A stretch of DNA of 64,000 nt from Ophioderma brevispina (Eukaryota; Echinodermata; Ophiuroidea; Amphilepidida; Ophiodermatidae), in the NCBI GenBank assembly GCA_023653785.1, contig JAMKCH010022258.1:1-64000 (forward strand), given 5' to 3'. The position numbers and the translations under genes are program-made. Numbering within the stretch: position 1 is the first letter of the stretch; the number at the start of each line of letters is the position of its first letter. Under the pieces are notes generated by a model. The model did no database searches. It was given only the letters and a program-made list of their open reading frames with translations, and was not told where the DNA came from. This document shows, one piece after another, positions 1 to 11,879 of this stretch.

Positions 1-2108
1 CGCAAATAAGCATACGTCTTTACAAGCATAATGTGTAACGCAAACGATCGCTGGGTTCAAAACCCAAACATTTGTCCACTAGAAGTTTATGACCTCATAA
101 ACGCATCTTAATTCGAAGTAATACTAAAAATAAACCGGCTACACACACAAGTTCATTTAGGAAACCGTCAGACATCTGGCAGTAATGTTTTGAGGGCTCC
201 CCTAATTGATTAAACAAACAATAGGTAAAACGAGCTTTGTAATTTTACATAACATTGATTATACTATATAATGTGATGAAATCATTTGGTTCTCAGTACC
301 ACAACGGTTTTATTTCCCTCTAGCTTCATCTCAGTCTTGCAAGATATAACTCAATATTCCTATCACGTTTTTTCTCCAATATTCATTTGTGATAACGGTG
401 GTCAAACTCTGCTTTATTGATTTCTATTGATCAATGGTCCGCATCTAACCTGGACATGTTGAAAACAGCTGTGGCTAATCATACCGTTCTTGATCTGGTC
501 AAATTTATGATAGAGTGAAAACATCTTAGATCATCAAAATAGTGGATTTCGTTTGGCTTTCTTGCTCCAGGAGAGAAATTACCCTTTAGGGTCAATAGTG
601 TCATCTGCGTATAAAACCTCTATAAATTTACTATCCGAAAATGCATCATTTGACCCATTCGCAAATTATATACGCTCTTGGGGTTCCTTTCTACTGCGTT
701 TCGAGGGTTTTTCTTTTCCAAAACGGAAGTGTTCTACACGCCAAAATTGACAAAATACTACTGATATGGATAACCTATTAACCACTAAGGTTACTTATTA
801 TTAAAGAAAAAAATCTTATCAATTACTGTTTTAAATCCAGTAAAACAAAACATCTATAAACCAGCTTGTATTTCGGCGAAATATGCTCTCTGATGATACA
901 TCTTCCGCTAATCAATAGGCGAATCTGGTTACATCGGGTATTTAACCAAAGGCTCTCCAACTAAACTGACAAGGTTTTTATTTCACTTTATTGATTAAAA
1001 AAATAAACGGTCTTATTGTACCGACCCTTCCTGGTAATAATGTACACCAAGCCGTTACGCAACGCACATACAAATTTGGCACACATTGCTCGAAGTTGTT
1101 TTTTCGCCGTTAAATCTTGAACATGTATTAGAATGTTGACGACAGTCTTTCAGTATTCTTGATGCATTTTCAGAGAGTGTGATCATTTTCAAAATTGCAT
1201 TTGCCGTACCGCAGGCATGCCCTCGCTGCTAGAGATTGTGTTACAAACCATGTAGTGAAATCAGAGAAGTTGAATGTATGGAACTTACTGAGCAAAACTG
1301 AATTCATATTCATTAGATAGAACGCGTTGAAGAAGAAATAGGAAGACAAGCGGAGCGGGAAAGGGGGATAGAGTCCCTGTATACAGCGACCCATCTCCCT
1401 ATCTCTCGGCAAGCCTCCGCGAATCGTTGCGTTACTATAGCGCTGGGTCACCTTTCATATGATATTGTAAGATTTTATTATCAATCTCAGCCTTCTAAAA
1501 CGTACCAATACCATTTAAAATACGATTTTTTCTCTGCATCTGCGTTGGCTTAATTCTTTTTAGCATGCCTGGTGATTTGGGCTATAAGCTGTGCTAACAG
1601 GTGGATAAAGGGAAACATTATGCTTTCTCCATTTAATAGTCTCTTCAGCATCACTAAGGGATGGTGTTAAAATGTTTAGATTAGTCGAGAGGAATTTGTC
1701 AAAAGGAATTGTTGGGCTTGGTTGTTGTGGACTTATCCAAAATATATACAATCTATTTTTCTATCTATATAATCCAATAATAAAATAAAAAAAATACTTA
1801 TATTTACACTCTCCTACAGTGAATGTCTCAGCTCAATTTCCTTTAAAAATCAAGGTGATAAATGTGACTCAAACAAAAGCGGCAAACCTCAGTTGGACAT
1901 TTTAAAAATAATTATTAAAAGTCAATGTTTTGGAGTCATATTCATGATTGAAATACCGTTTTGGTACTGAAAAATTTCATTGAAATAGCCCGATACGTTT
2001 GAGAGAGTGATAACTAATTACGTAAGACAAGCACCCGTTTGCTCTCTCTCCAATGATTATTTTGCATGTTTGAGATTCCGTCAATAGGTACTGTCCCTGG
2101 AACATGAG
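1..2108. other. Spacer, nothing recognised
   Basis: AT-rich, stop-dense in all frames. The 93-codon minus frame at 1,170-1,451 has no recognisable motif. Confidence 0.6.
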
Positions 2109-3115
2109 AAGATTTCCAGAAAGAAGCGCCCCCAATTTTTCTCGAACCTAGGTTTTTTTACATATTTGAAATGCTTACAAATGTATTAGATTATACCTGA
2201 AGTGAATAAGCCGAATACGCCGTCTTTATGTAATAAGATGATGATTTAGTAGTTTCTGTCGTGCACGACAGAAAGTCAAAGCATGGTTTCTTATATGGGG
2301 AACGATTACGATAGCAGGCAAGTTCAAAACAAGGTTTGCAGTTTTCTTTTGCACCTGTTTGTCCAATAAACCTTCCAAACGTTCTCGGTAGGTGGTCTAC
2401 AACCGATCCAGTGAAATTTGAGAGAAATTCATATCCTAAAAAATCTCCTCCTGTCACTTTAAGAATAAAGCTAATTTCTTCTTAGAATTTTTCCCCTACT
2501 TAAAAATGGAATTTTCACAAAGGGGACCCACTGTATCCTTACCTAGTAAAGAAAAGAGAGACGAGCAGCCATACGTAATCCTGTTATAGGCGTTCTGCGA
2601 GTAGCCAGGGGATATGGAGGGAGATCCTCGCGCCCAGCGGTCTAAAAGAAAAAGAAGAACAGATAGGGCATTGAATTAGCTCAATAATTGCACAAAAAAA
2701 AAAAAACCAACAACAACAAACAAACAAAAACACATCAGGGGCTTCGCCCCCTTACCCCCTAGACCCTCACCGGGGCTCGGCCTCTGACCCCGCCGGAGGC
2801 CTTAAAGAGACAGAGGAGATTTCCAGAGAAAGCCGTCCTCAATTTTTTCGGAACCCAGGTTTTTTGTCATATTTGGAATGTTTACCAATGTAATTAGATT
2901 ACACCGAAGTGAATTAAGCCTAATACGCTTGTTTATGTAAAAAGATGGTGATTATTATTTTCTATTCAAAGCACGGTTTCCAATGGGCCGAGTAAATTGC
3001 AAGCAAGTCAAAACAATGTTTGCGTTTTTCTTTCCTGTTGTTTGTCCATAAACCTTCGAAACGTTCTCAGTATGTGGTTTACAACCTATCAGTGCATTTG
3101 AGAGAAATTTAATAT
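2109..3115. repeat. Direct repeat pair, ~0.3 kb, 709 bp apart
   Basis: 2,109-2,450 and 2,818-3,115 align along their length (GATTTCCAGA..., AAACGTTCTC, TTTGAGAGAAATT). A GC-rich remnant (GGGGCTTCGCCCCC, 2,740-2,805) related in style to that at 21.1 kb lies between them. A short relative of the right part occurs near 40,870-40,920. Confidence 0.7.
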
Positions 3116-3574
3116 CCTCACTATAATCATAACAATTTGCTCTTCGGTCGTCCTCTTGTCGCAGAAGGTCGTACCAGGGCATACTCTGGTTCCTGCGACT
3201 TTGGTCCTCACCATTCCACAACTGAACCCAAGAGTCCGAGCCCATAAGCGAGGCCCAAGTGTCAGGGAACCAGCGTATATGTGATTAGACTCGAATTTCC
3301 GTTTTAAATCACTAGCAGCACCACTATACTTTACGATACGGCCAGGCAAATTGCCACAATTAGGCAAATTCATCAAAAATCTCTTCCGTACAGAAAATAC
3401 TCGCATGTAAATACACGTTGATCGGTAGAGTATGCCAATTTGTAAGTACAATAGGCCGAAAGATACTGAAATTTTTGGTGTAACCTAGAACTAATTGCTA
3501 TCAAGGTTTTTCTCACAATGCATTTCCTGTGCAGTAATCCCCCAATGACCATACGAAAAGTCCGGAAATCGGTT

Positions 3575-3640
3575 GCAGAATTTGTCTAATTTGCATAAAT
3601 TCCAAAATGGCCGCCATTCAAGGAACTATTGCCCATAACT
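3575..3640 (-). repeat. Dispersed repeat with ATGGCGGCCAT palindrome
   Basis: The reverse complement matches 8,120-8,185: AATGGCGGCCATTTTGG followed by TTATGCAAATTAG. This is one of three copies in the window. Confidence 0.6.
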
Positions 3641-3649
3641 CAAGATCGG

Positions 3650-6639
3650 AGGGTCTAAGATGTAATGTTGTTGTCTCTACCCATGTTTTGGGGTCTCACG
3701 AACTCAATAAGAACGTTAATAGCAACATGAGATGAGTGGTTTAAGTCTCCATTTGCATATATCCAAAAATGCTGCCATTTGTTGAATTTCTTGAAATGAG
3801 ATATTTGCAATTCATTCTGGTGTCCATAGTGTTTATCAAAGAACCGATCATATTAATTGGCCATTGAAAAGACCCGAGACTCCAAACTGATGAACACTAA
3901 TCTATTTAAAGTATTTGTGGATTCAAAACTTCTCGATCAATTGATAACACAAAAAGACTCAAATCTGAGATGTCTACATTTAAAAATGACACAATCAGAA
4001 GGGTAAAAATTATTTTACAGGCTTTAATTGGTAGCTCAGTAAGGAATTACTGGAATCTTTTCTGAGCAGCACTGTCTATAAGATCCAGGCAAGGCTTTTT
4101 CCTATAAGTTTCTGCTGCTCCAATGATTCCCTTTGAGAGTGACGAATGCTATCTCTTGTCCCATTTTTTTCAGAAAGCTGAAGGAGCATGACTTTATCTT
4201 TAATGCTGTGAATCTCAGGAGTGATGATGGACTTTTTTACGATGAGGTTAAAGCCCATAACAGATTTAATTATCACTTTGGGCATATTAACTATGCATAT
4301 TGAGCGGAATTCATAAAGGGCAATTTTTGACGGGAGGGACACCTATTTAGGCCAGCATGCCCTTAGTGATAATTTCTTGCTGGGTCTTAGTTTGAGCAAA
4401 TTTGGTCAATGAGACTCAATTTTTCCGAAATTGATATCGAAGTGATTGTTTTTGTCAATTGTTGAACGTTTTTTTCGTTACTTTTTGGCAGAACTAACGG
4501 CGAGCAATAATTAACCACCAGAGGTACTTTGTTAAAGTGGAATGGTAGACTTTTCATGAACCGGTGCATTTTGGAGGTGAGACACAAGCCCCAAAAAAAT
4601 GTTTTCTCAAAATGATGTTTGTATTTTTAAACATTTCAGTATGTCATAACCTATTACGGGAAAAATAATATGCCAACACACTCTTACGTTACTGCACAGT
4701 ATGGCCCTCCCCAAACACAAACATTTTGGTACAGCAAAAGAATAGGGTTACGTTTTCAAAATTTTAAATCACCGAATCTACCAACTAATAATGACATTAT
4801 CGGAGGGTTACCGGAAACAATTTTTAATTTGTTACGAAGTTTAAGGTTTGAGTAGGCCTAATTGAACTCAAGAATATGCTCACAAATTTTAGTTGATACG
4901 TTAACCTTAGTATTGAATTCTGCTGAAAATTTAGACCATATATAACAAATAATTAAGATAACCTTTTACTAATTATTCTAAAGATGCATTTAATTGACAC
5001 CATGTCATTCTATAGCCAAATTATAGTTGATGATGTAAAACTACAACGCAATTCAACGTAACAAACGATAACGTAATACACATAACGTAGTAAACAATTT
5101 TTGAACCATTTTTCACATCTCTCATTGACTAAGATGTAATCGGATTGAGTTTATATAATTTTTGTCGTCGGAAAATAAGTATCTACGCCACTCTTGATCA
5201 ATATTTTTAAATAGCTTGTGTGGTTGCATGAGAGAAATGGGGATAACGTAAACACCTTCCTTAAAGGTGGTCGCCATTTTTAAAAAGTTCAACATTTCTT
5301 AGACTTTTTATAGTATCGTGGTGAGCTGAAGAAAACACTATTTCCATACAAAAATCTGCGCATTATGGTCCTTGAAATAAGATGAACAATCAATATCTTG
5401 TAAGAAGTTTTACCAAACTTGCAACTGCTTTGTGAAGGCAGGATAACGTACTAAACAAGGGATTCAAGGACATTATGTGTTTATTTCAAAAATGTAAAAA
5501 TAATAAATTGAGAATACAAGGAAAACATTCAGTACTAATTTCTACAGTTGGCATCAAGAAAATTGATATCGGAAGAATTACAAGCTGCTAAGTATTTTTT
5601 TTTATTTTTTGTACTTTTGATGTTGTGTTTCAGGGGACATCAATTTTTCTCACATTTTTCGATGGTTGAAGACAAATATCTAATAGAAAAAGAAAACGAA
5701 ATAGCATGGCAAAATATTATATGACAAAATGCAGCTCAACGGACTCCTCTCAAATATATTATTGTTTTGTTCCAATAAAGCGTTGTTTTAAAAAGACTTA
5801 TTAACCCAAAGACACAACATTCTGGAAATGCACCGTTTTATGAAAATCGACCATATATTCTTTTGGGGAAAAAAAGAGGATGCAAAAGGGCCTATCCCAC
5901 AGATGTTGTACACCATTTAAGATTGCCGTTGCTTCTACCTCTAAAAATCTACTGTTTTCCGTATGTAATTATTCCTGCACCAAACTATGTCTCCAACCGT
6001 TTGTACTCCTCACATTTGTTAAAAACACTATCGGTACAGGTGAAAAAAAAAAAAAAATGGAACAGAGATAAACACTATGCAAAGGAATTTAAAAGGGTTG
6101 TCCTTGAATAGGCACCCTTAGAACTCAACCATATTCCCACAGATTTTCAGCATTACTCCGATATTTTGTATTTTTTTTATTGTGAAAACAATACCATAAC
6201 ATAGTCCTAGTTTAAAATATATCTTGAAAATGCTCCGGGGGAAATTGACAACCCTGTGTTATATTTTCCAACATGGGCTCATTCTTACGGTATTTATGTC
6301 AAATCAATTTTTAACAACCCAAACCCTCGTCTTAAACCAGGGATTTTTCACCCCTCGAAAATAGAATGTGTGAATTGTGTCGCTAAAGATTTAGGTAACC
6401 GTTTGTACATCCTTTGTGCACCTTTTTATAGAAAAAATTCGGACGCAACCACTTACCCGGGGTAAGGTTAGGGGATGTTGATGAAGCTCCTATACTTTAC
6501 AATGTAAATTGGTACATCATATCTTTGCTGTACACAACCTGATTCAACCAAATTTTGCAAGGGCGCCGTGCATTATGCACTGTCATAAAGCAGGTGCTTG
6601 GTTTTGGTACTTATTTTGGGATCACTGATAGATAAAACC
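3650..6639. other. Spacer, nothing firmly recognised
   Basis: Two adjacent minus-strand frames (4,587-4,387 and 4,342-4,076) have Lys/Ser/Ile-rich, mildly protein-like composition and might be remnants of one reading frame, but no family is evident. The rest is AT-rich with short poly-A/T runs. Confidence 0.5.
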
Positions 6640-7700
6640 TATAAGGTGGGCACTCATTGAGAATCCAGTCTGTGATGGAGAACCCTTGACAACGCTGGAT
6701 ATGGTCGCAGCCCCCACGGCATATTGCTGTGAAACGACCGACTCCTGTGGCAATCCGGTTCACAAGGTAACCACCCATTCTGTGGGTGGAAGATTACTAC
6801 CATGTGGGATTCTGTCATAGGTGTAATAGTGAGTTGGCTTGTCTTGGAGTATCTAGTCAGTCAGTGTTCCATGTCTGTAAGATATGGAAGAGAGCTGGAG
6901 AGTTTTAGCAGCGTGTCGACAGAAAAAGCGGGCAAAAGTCGCCGAGAGCGCAGTCTCTGTCTGCCGCCGGTGATGATTCGTTTGATGTACGTGTTTAAGC
7001 AGCAGTGCTTATTGTCCAACATGAGCCTTATTCACCAGTTTATGTGTGTGGTATTCTCTCCGATGCATTGCAGGTGCAATGCCTGAAACCTGTTAGAACT
7101 CAGAATGGAGTGTACGAAGACAAGCAGTATGATTCTCATGTCTCGTTGAGAATTGTTTCCAGCTTCTTTGTGTGAGGCTATGCACCATGTCTGGGGTGTC
7201 ATATTCAGGCAGCAGTGCTCTAATACCAGCCAGGGCGTGGTGCTTATATCCGTTGGGCGGCACCCAGAGGACCCAGCAAGCGGCACAGGAGGTTATCCTC
7301 GAGGTTCCTGCCGATACGTAAGCCTGCCCTCAAGCTTCACTCCCATATAGGTTGGTGTAGGATTGTATGCAAGGCGCTCAATTGAGGTTGATTTTGAACT
7401 GGCGAGGAGCCTCTTTTGGTTTGAGTGGAAGGCGTAGCGGTGGTGCTTGGCTTCACTCCGCTTAAGTCTCCAGGTCTTGAGATGCTGTAAGTAGGTCATA
7501 TCTACAGTAAGTATACTTTCATTCACAAACCTTTGTCCAGGTGCTGTCCGAGTGGAGGAGTGCAAGATCGGCGGCGTAGCCTATTGTCTAGGTGTTGTTT
7601 GAGGTAAATCGCTGATATACAAGGTGAACATCATGGAAGCCAAAAAACAGATCCTTGTGGTACTTCCTCAGACGACACAGATGACTGCTCTGCCCATCAC
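6640..7700 (-). pseudogene. Non-LTR retrotransposon reverse transcriptase relic
   Basis: Read on the minus strand in shifting frames this gives, in order, the landmarks of a jockey/CR1-like reverse transcriptase. First comes a degenerate PQGS..MFTLYISDLP block (about 7,690-7,600), then the catalytic motif as YAADLALLH (7,578-7,552). The family has YADD here, so one catalytic Asp is lost. Next is a thumb-region block PTPTYMGVKL followed by LTYRQ (7,360-7,300), then a TPQTWC block near 7,190. The C-terminal HILNECPL-like end of the zinc-knuckle tail falls near 6,650. Several frameshifts and stops break it, so it is dead. No endonuclease domain is visible, which suits the usual 5' truncation. 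It resembles the relic at 17.4-18.0 kb in type. Confidence 0.75.
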
Positions 7701-7959
7701 CGGTTTAACAACAAAGCTATGGTTTGCAACATGTATTATATGAATTGTACAAGGTTGACAATCCGGGATGGTCGAGAAGCTTGATGTCAAGCCTGGTGCC
7801 ACACTTTGCATCTGCTGCAGAAGGTCCCCAACAGAATGACGCGTTCCTTACGATGCTTTTCAAGCTTTTCTCAATATCATTTGTGAGTTTTAACAACTGT
7901 ACCTGTTATTATGTGTATAGACACAGTATAGAGTTTCCTTTGTGTCTCAGACAAAAAAT

Positions 7960-8185
7960 AGCCATCAGAATGGCGGCCATTTTGGATTTAAATGCAAATT
8001 AAGCACGAACCAAATCTCCTAGGTTATTAGTCTGTCATAATGTGTTCACAACGTTTGAACATGGTATAGAAACTGGATTTATTCGCTACGAGTTCAAACT
8101 CAAGATATTAACCTAAATTCATCAAAATGGCGGCCATTTTGTTTTGAATTTAATGCAAATTAGGCAATTCCTGCAACTCGGATTT
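7960..8185 (+). repeat. Two copies of the ATGGCGGCCAT repeat
   Basis: GAATGGCGGCCATTTTGG (about 7,968) and AAATGGCGGCCATTTTG (about 8,126) lie ~157 bp apart, each followed by AATGCAAATTA. Confidence 0.6.
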
Positions 8186-8189
8186 CCTT

Positions 8190-9079
8190 CCTCGGACTTT
8201 TATTATATCTTTCAGGTAACCTTAAGCAAATGCATTGTGCAAAAAATCTTTGATATCAATTTGGTCGCAGGTCAAACCTCATTTTCTTGACTACAAAAAA
8301 TGCAGTTGTTGATAGGAAAAAACAAACTTACGTGATAATATTCATCCATAATATGAGTCTCATAAGTCTTGATGAAAAATCTCCCAGTCGATTGCAGGCG
8401 AGGACGTCCCATCGGATTGCCCATTATTTTTCGAGCATGCGCAATTCAAGCGGAGAGCAATTCGGGCGAGTAAACTCGATGTGTGCGGCACCCCGCACTA
8501 ACAAACTTTTACCGGACACTCCAGCATAATTATAAAGGAGTCTAGGTTTGCCGTCGGGAACCGCTACTCCATTTTGCGAGCACACCCATGGAGATCTCAA
8601 ACCACCAACAAATTGAGGCGTGTAAGGAGACGTCACATCCATGCATATTGCATTGCATGTGATCTATTCTAGCCATTACTGCTCGTGGTGGTGCATGTAC
8701 AATCAGTGTAAATAAAAACAAACCATCAGAAAGAGCAATGCGCCGTGACACAGGTTCCAATAGCCCATATCACGGAATGAAAAACAGAATATTGGAACTA
8801 GCAAAACGGTGTAATGGAACGATGTTATTTTTGTGAATGTAGTGTAATTTGCTTGTGCATATTAGCACCTGAAAGGACTGTCAGACGATGCAGAACTAAA
8901 CCGCTGACAATTTTGATAATAATACGGACTTTTCCTCTAATGCAACACAAATTGTAATCGTCTAGAAACATTTCGTGCAAATGACAATGAAATGTAATAT
9001 TCCATATTTTTGGGTAAAGCTGTCTGACCTTTCTGTGCTTTGGTATAGTGCTTATACGAGGGACCCAACGTGCCACCAA
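8190..9079. other. Spacer with a GC-richer patch
   Basis: 8,390-8,700 is richer in CpG than its surroundings and has open frames on both strands without recognised motifs. The start of the next repeat follows. Confidence 0.4.
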
Positions 9080-9590
9080 CCATGTTAAATAGACACTGGC
9101 ACATTTGAAAAATGGTACACCCTCAATATTGTTCAAAATCGCTATTTTTGCATGGGTGTAAAGCTTTTATATACAAAGCCCTCACCCGAAATAGTAGAAC
9201 CAAATCCAGCTCCTTATGGTAACAAGAAACGCTTTTATAACGTCGCCGGCGACGTTCCATTCACAGACGACGAAAATGGCGTTTAACACAAGACCACTGC
9301 CCCCGTATGCTGTTTCCCACGCTATGCACACTGTTTGATCGTCTATAACCTTTGTGGTTTTAAAATATCTGAGTACGAGTCAAATATTCATGTAATATAC
9401 ACATTTGTTGATTAAAGTTATGGAAAACTTAAAAGTTGGCCTACAACTTACCTGAATGTCTTTATCCACATAGCAAGTGTCCCGATCTGTTTGTTGGGGT
9501 ATGTTTTTTTATGTGTAAAATATATCTCTTGTTCGTCCACCATGGCCTAGTACGATCATTTGAGAGCAAATTGAAGAAATTTCAATATTT
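9080..9590 (-). repeat. ~0.5 kb dispersed repeat, copy 1
   Basis: The reverse complement aligns almost end to end with 34,330-34,812 (shared: TTTCTTCAATTTGC, GATATATTTTACACATAAAA, TTTAATCAACAAATG, AAAACCACAAAGGT, CAAATGTGCCAGTGTCT). This explains the minus-strand open frame here. It contains an 18-bp CpG palindrome at 9,239-9,256. Confidence 0.75.
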
Positions 9591-9835
9591 TTAAAAATGG
9601 TGGCCAGTGCCTCTTCTAAAGGCTGACTCATAGATTTCGAATATAATTTTTCTGAGTATGAATTAAATAGCCATCTAGAACTGAAGATAGTCACCTATAA
9701 ATGCTGAATTCCCAAGTTTGAGATGAAACGATTTTTTCGTTTTCATGCAGTAAACCCCCCCATTTAATTATAGTATAAAATACCATAGGGATACTGTTAG
9801 AGACAAAAATTCCGGAACCGGCAAATTTATGACAA

Positions 9836-9965
9836 AGATTTGATTTTCTAATGAAGGCCCTCGATTTGAGCTTAAGCTATTTCACACAGTGATTAGTATA
9901 TGGACAAGCACGCTTTGTAATGAAAATTGAGGCGCCCCTCCTCAGAAATCCTCTGAGTCGCCTTT
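9836..9965 (+). repeat. Dispersed repeat (CTTGAGCTTAA family), copy 1
   Basis: Shares ATGAAGG..CTCGATTTGAGCTTA and TGATTAGTATATGGACAAGCA with copies at 24,000-24,125 (inverted) and 59,335-59,425. Confidence 0.65.
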
Positions 9966-10104
9966 ATTGTATTAGCAGGGCGGCGCTGTTCATTCATTTT
10001 TGTTAAGAGTTCGTTAGCGCCCCGTGGATGTGGATCCTGTCTAATTGCGACCTAACATTTACGCCCCATACACAATATTTATTTGTTGCAGTAAAGCGTC
10101 GGCC

Positions 10105-10375
10105 GACAAGCCGTGCGCGGAGTGCCCATCTTTCTTTACTTAGCGTTTGGGCCAACTCCTTCGTATTATTTTTGCTGTGGGGGTCGCCACTCCCTCCCGC
10201 ACAGTCGAGTCTGTTACTTTCCCCAGCTTGAATATGCTGGTACCCATTATACACCTTGGTGGAGAAGAGTAATTGAGGTAAAGCGCCTTACTCAAGGGCA
10301 ATACAAATGGCACAGTAGGACTCGAAACCAATACCTTTGGATTGCGGGGCGAATGCTTCATCCACTGGACCACAC
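10105..10375 (-). mobile_element. tRNA-derived SINE
   Basis: On the minus strand the head carries an A box TGGTCCAGTGG (10,362-10,372) and a B box GGTTTCGAGTCC (10,318-10,329) at tRNA-like spacing. A body follows with GTATAATGGGTACC and CTGGGGAAAGTAACAG, blocks I associate with marine-invertebrate SINEs. Overlapping open frames on both strands are artefacts of the GC-richer body. Confidence 0.65.
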
Positions 10376-10892
10376 TGGACCAGTTGTGTCTCCAGAACTT
10401 CAATAAATCTGGTTGGCAATGTCGTGTGTAAGTTGGCGAATAAGGTTTAAGGGCAATATAATTTTGCAACTCCCTAGCTCGAGCCAATAACTTGGACTCA
10501 ATCGATCCAATTTTAATTAAAGAACATTTGAAGCCTATGTTAATCCAACATTCGCCTTGAGTAATTTCAATGCACTTAACTTATAACAAAACTATCAACA
10601 AGCTGTCTGAGATGGATTCGAATCAAGGCTCTTCCAATCTATCTATCCACTGTGTGTAAACCAATCCAGTAGAAAGGGTTTTGTTTTGTGAAACGTATTC
10701 GCAATATGAAATTATGATTATGTAGAAAAATGTTGCCGATTACTGCGTTAGGGAATGTTATATTCGCCGGCATGAGATTTTGTTCTGGAAAATACACCTT
10801 TTGAAGATTATTTGACTAATTACTCAACTTTTATACTAAACGATACTGAATGACCCAATATAGATGTAACTTCATTTTAACTCCAATGCAAA

Positions 10893-11115
10893 GTAGCTCT
10901 GTCAGTTAAGACATGGCGGTATAAGTTTTAAAGGAAATAAAGATTCCTTTGAAATTCCCGACCACGTCGCGCCAAATTGGGCAAATTTGCCACCTATTGA
11001 TGCGCCTGTGATGCCTAGGGGTAAAACTGACCAGGAAGTCGATAATATATACGGTAACATTGATTCGTATATGGGCAAAAGTTGTCCTTGGTGTGGGACA
11101 TTTGGTATGCTGTTC
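10893..11115 (+). other. Coding-looking island, possible exon, unidentified
   Basis: A plus-strand frame stays open from just after TAG at 10,891-10,893 through 11,115. It reads with protein-like composition (FKGNKDSFEIPDHVAPNW, then ANLPPIDAPVMPRGKTDQE, then YGNIDSYMGKSCPWCGTFG). CTGTCAG at about 10,907 could be an acceptor and TTTG|GTATGC near 11,106 a donor. I do not recognise the family. Minus-strand frames are open here too, which weakens the case, and a transposon relic starts just downstream. Confidence 0.25.
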
Positions 11116-11133
11116 ACATTTTTTAAAGCGATT

Positions 11134-11545
11134 CTCTATCAGGGCGTAGCAAAAAGAAGACACAGCATAACAATCCTACAAAAGAAAATGTATGATGGTA
11201 TTTGGCATATTTGATTACAAGCAATTAGTATCCCGAATCTTTTCTTCAGTAATGTGCAAAATCATGGAGTTTGCCAATCGATGAAAATCATTATGCTATT
11301 TCTTCAAACCAAAGAATCAAATGATGTCGCGCAAGTTATCAAAATCATCACTTACATTCAGTACTTTTGATATGTTAAATCTGTTTTCTTCGAATCTCCT
11401 CACACTAATCCTCCACAAACAAAAAATTTCCTCCACCTCTTTGGATGCACCCACCTGCCCCTTCCTCAGCATGGCGTTCACAGCTCTTCTGATTAAGGTC
11501 TGTCCTGTCTGAAAATATCAACCTTCTGGCCGTGATTCTACGCTG
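11134..11545 (-). mobile_element. Truncated second copy of the mariner-like element
   Basis: The reverse complement aligns with 48,895-49,268: the same RQ.G..LIRRAVNAMLRK C-terminal block, the same downstream spacer, and an end reading TACGCCCTGATA where the other copy has TACACCCTGTATA. Only the last part of the transposase and the 3' end remain. It abuts a coding-looking island ending near 11,115. Confidence 0.7.
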
Positions 11546-11729
11546 AAATCAATACAAATCCCCATTCACTTGCATGACTGATTGAAGGAGAGGGAAAAAT
11601 GAATAGGATTGGAAAACGGCAATCAGGTTTGCCCCATTTGCTAAAAACATTTTGAACACGTTCCCTACGATAATGTAGCTTTTAAGACTTTGTTACACAA
11701 GAAAAATGTAGTCTACGGTTTTATACATC

Positions 11730-11752
11730 AAAAAAAAAAAAAAAAAAAAAAT
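11730..11752 (+). repeat. Poly-A tract
   Basis: A 20-plus-base A run after ATACATC. It could be an old retroposon tail, but no retroposed gene is recognisable upstream. Confidence 0.8.
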
Positions 11753-11879
11753 ATTTGATAAGTCCTGTTTAGATGGTTGTAGCTAAGGTTCACCAGGTGT
11801 TGTGTGACATTCATCAAATAAACGATCGTCAGCCTGCTAGCCAGTCTGTTTACAATATCCTCTCAACATCTTAAATAAC

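Noticed and set aside
4076..4587. Two minus-strand frames as a gene remnant
   Set aside because: The composition is mildly protein-like, but there is no motif, no splice signals and no family resemblance.
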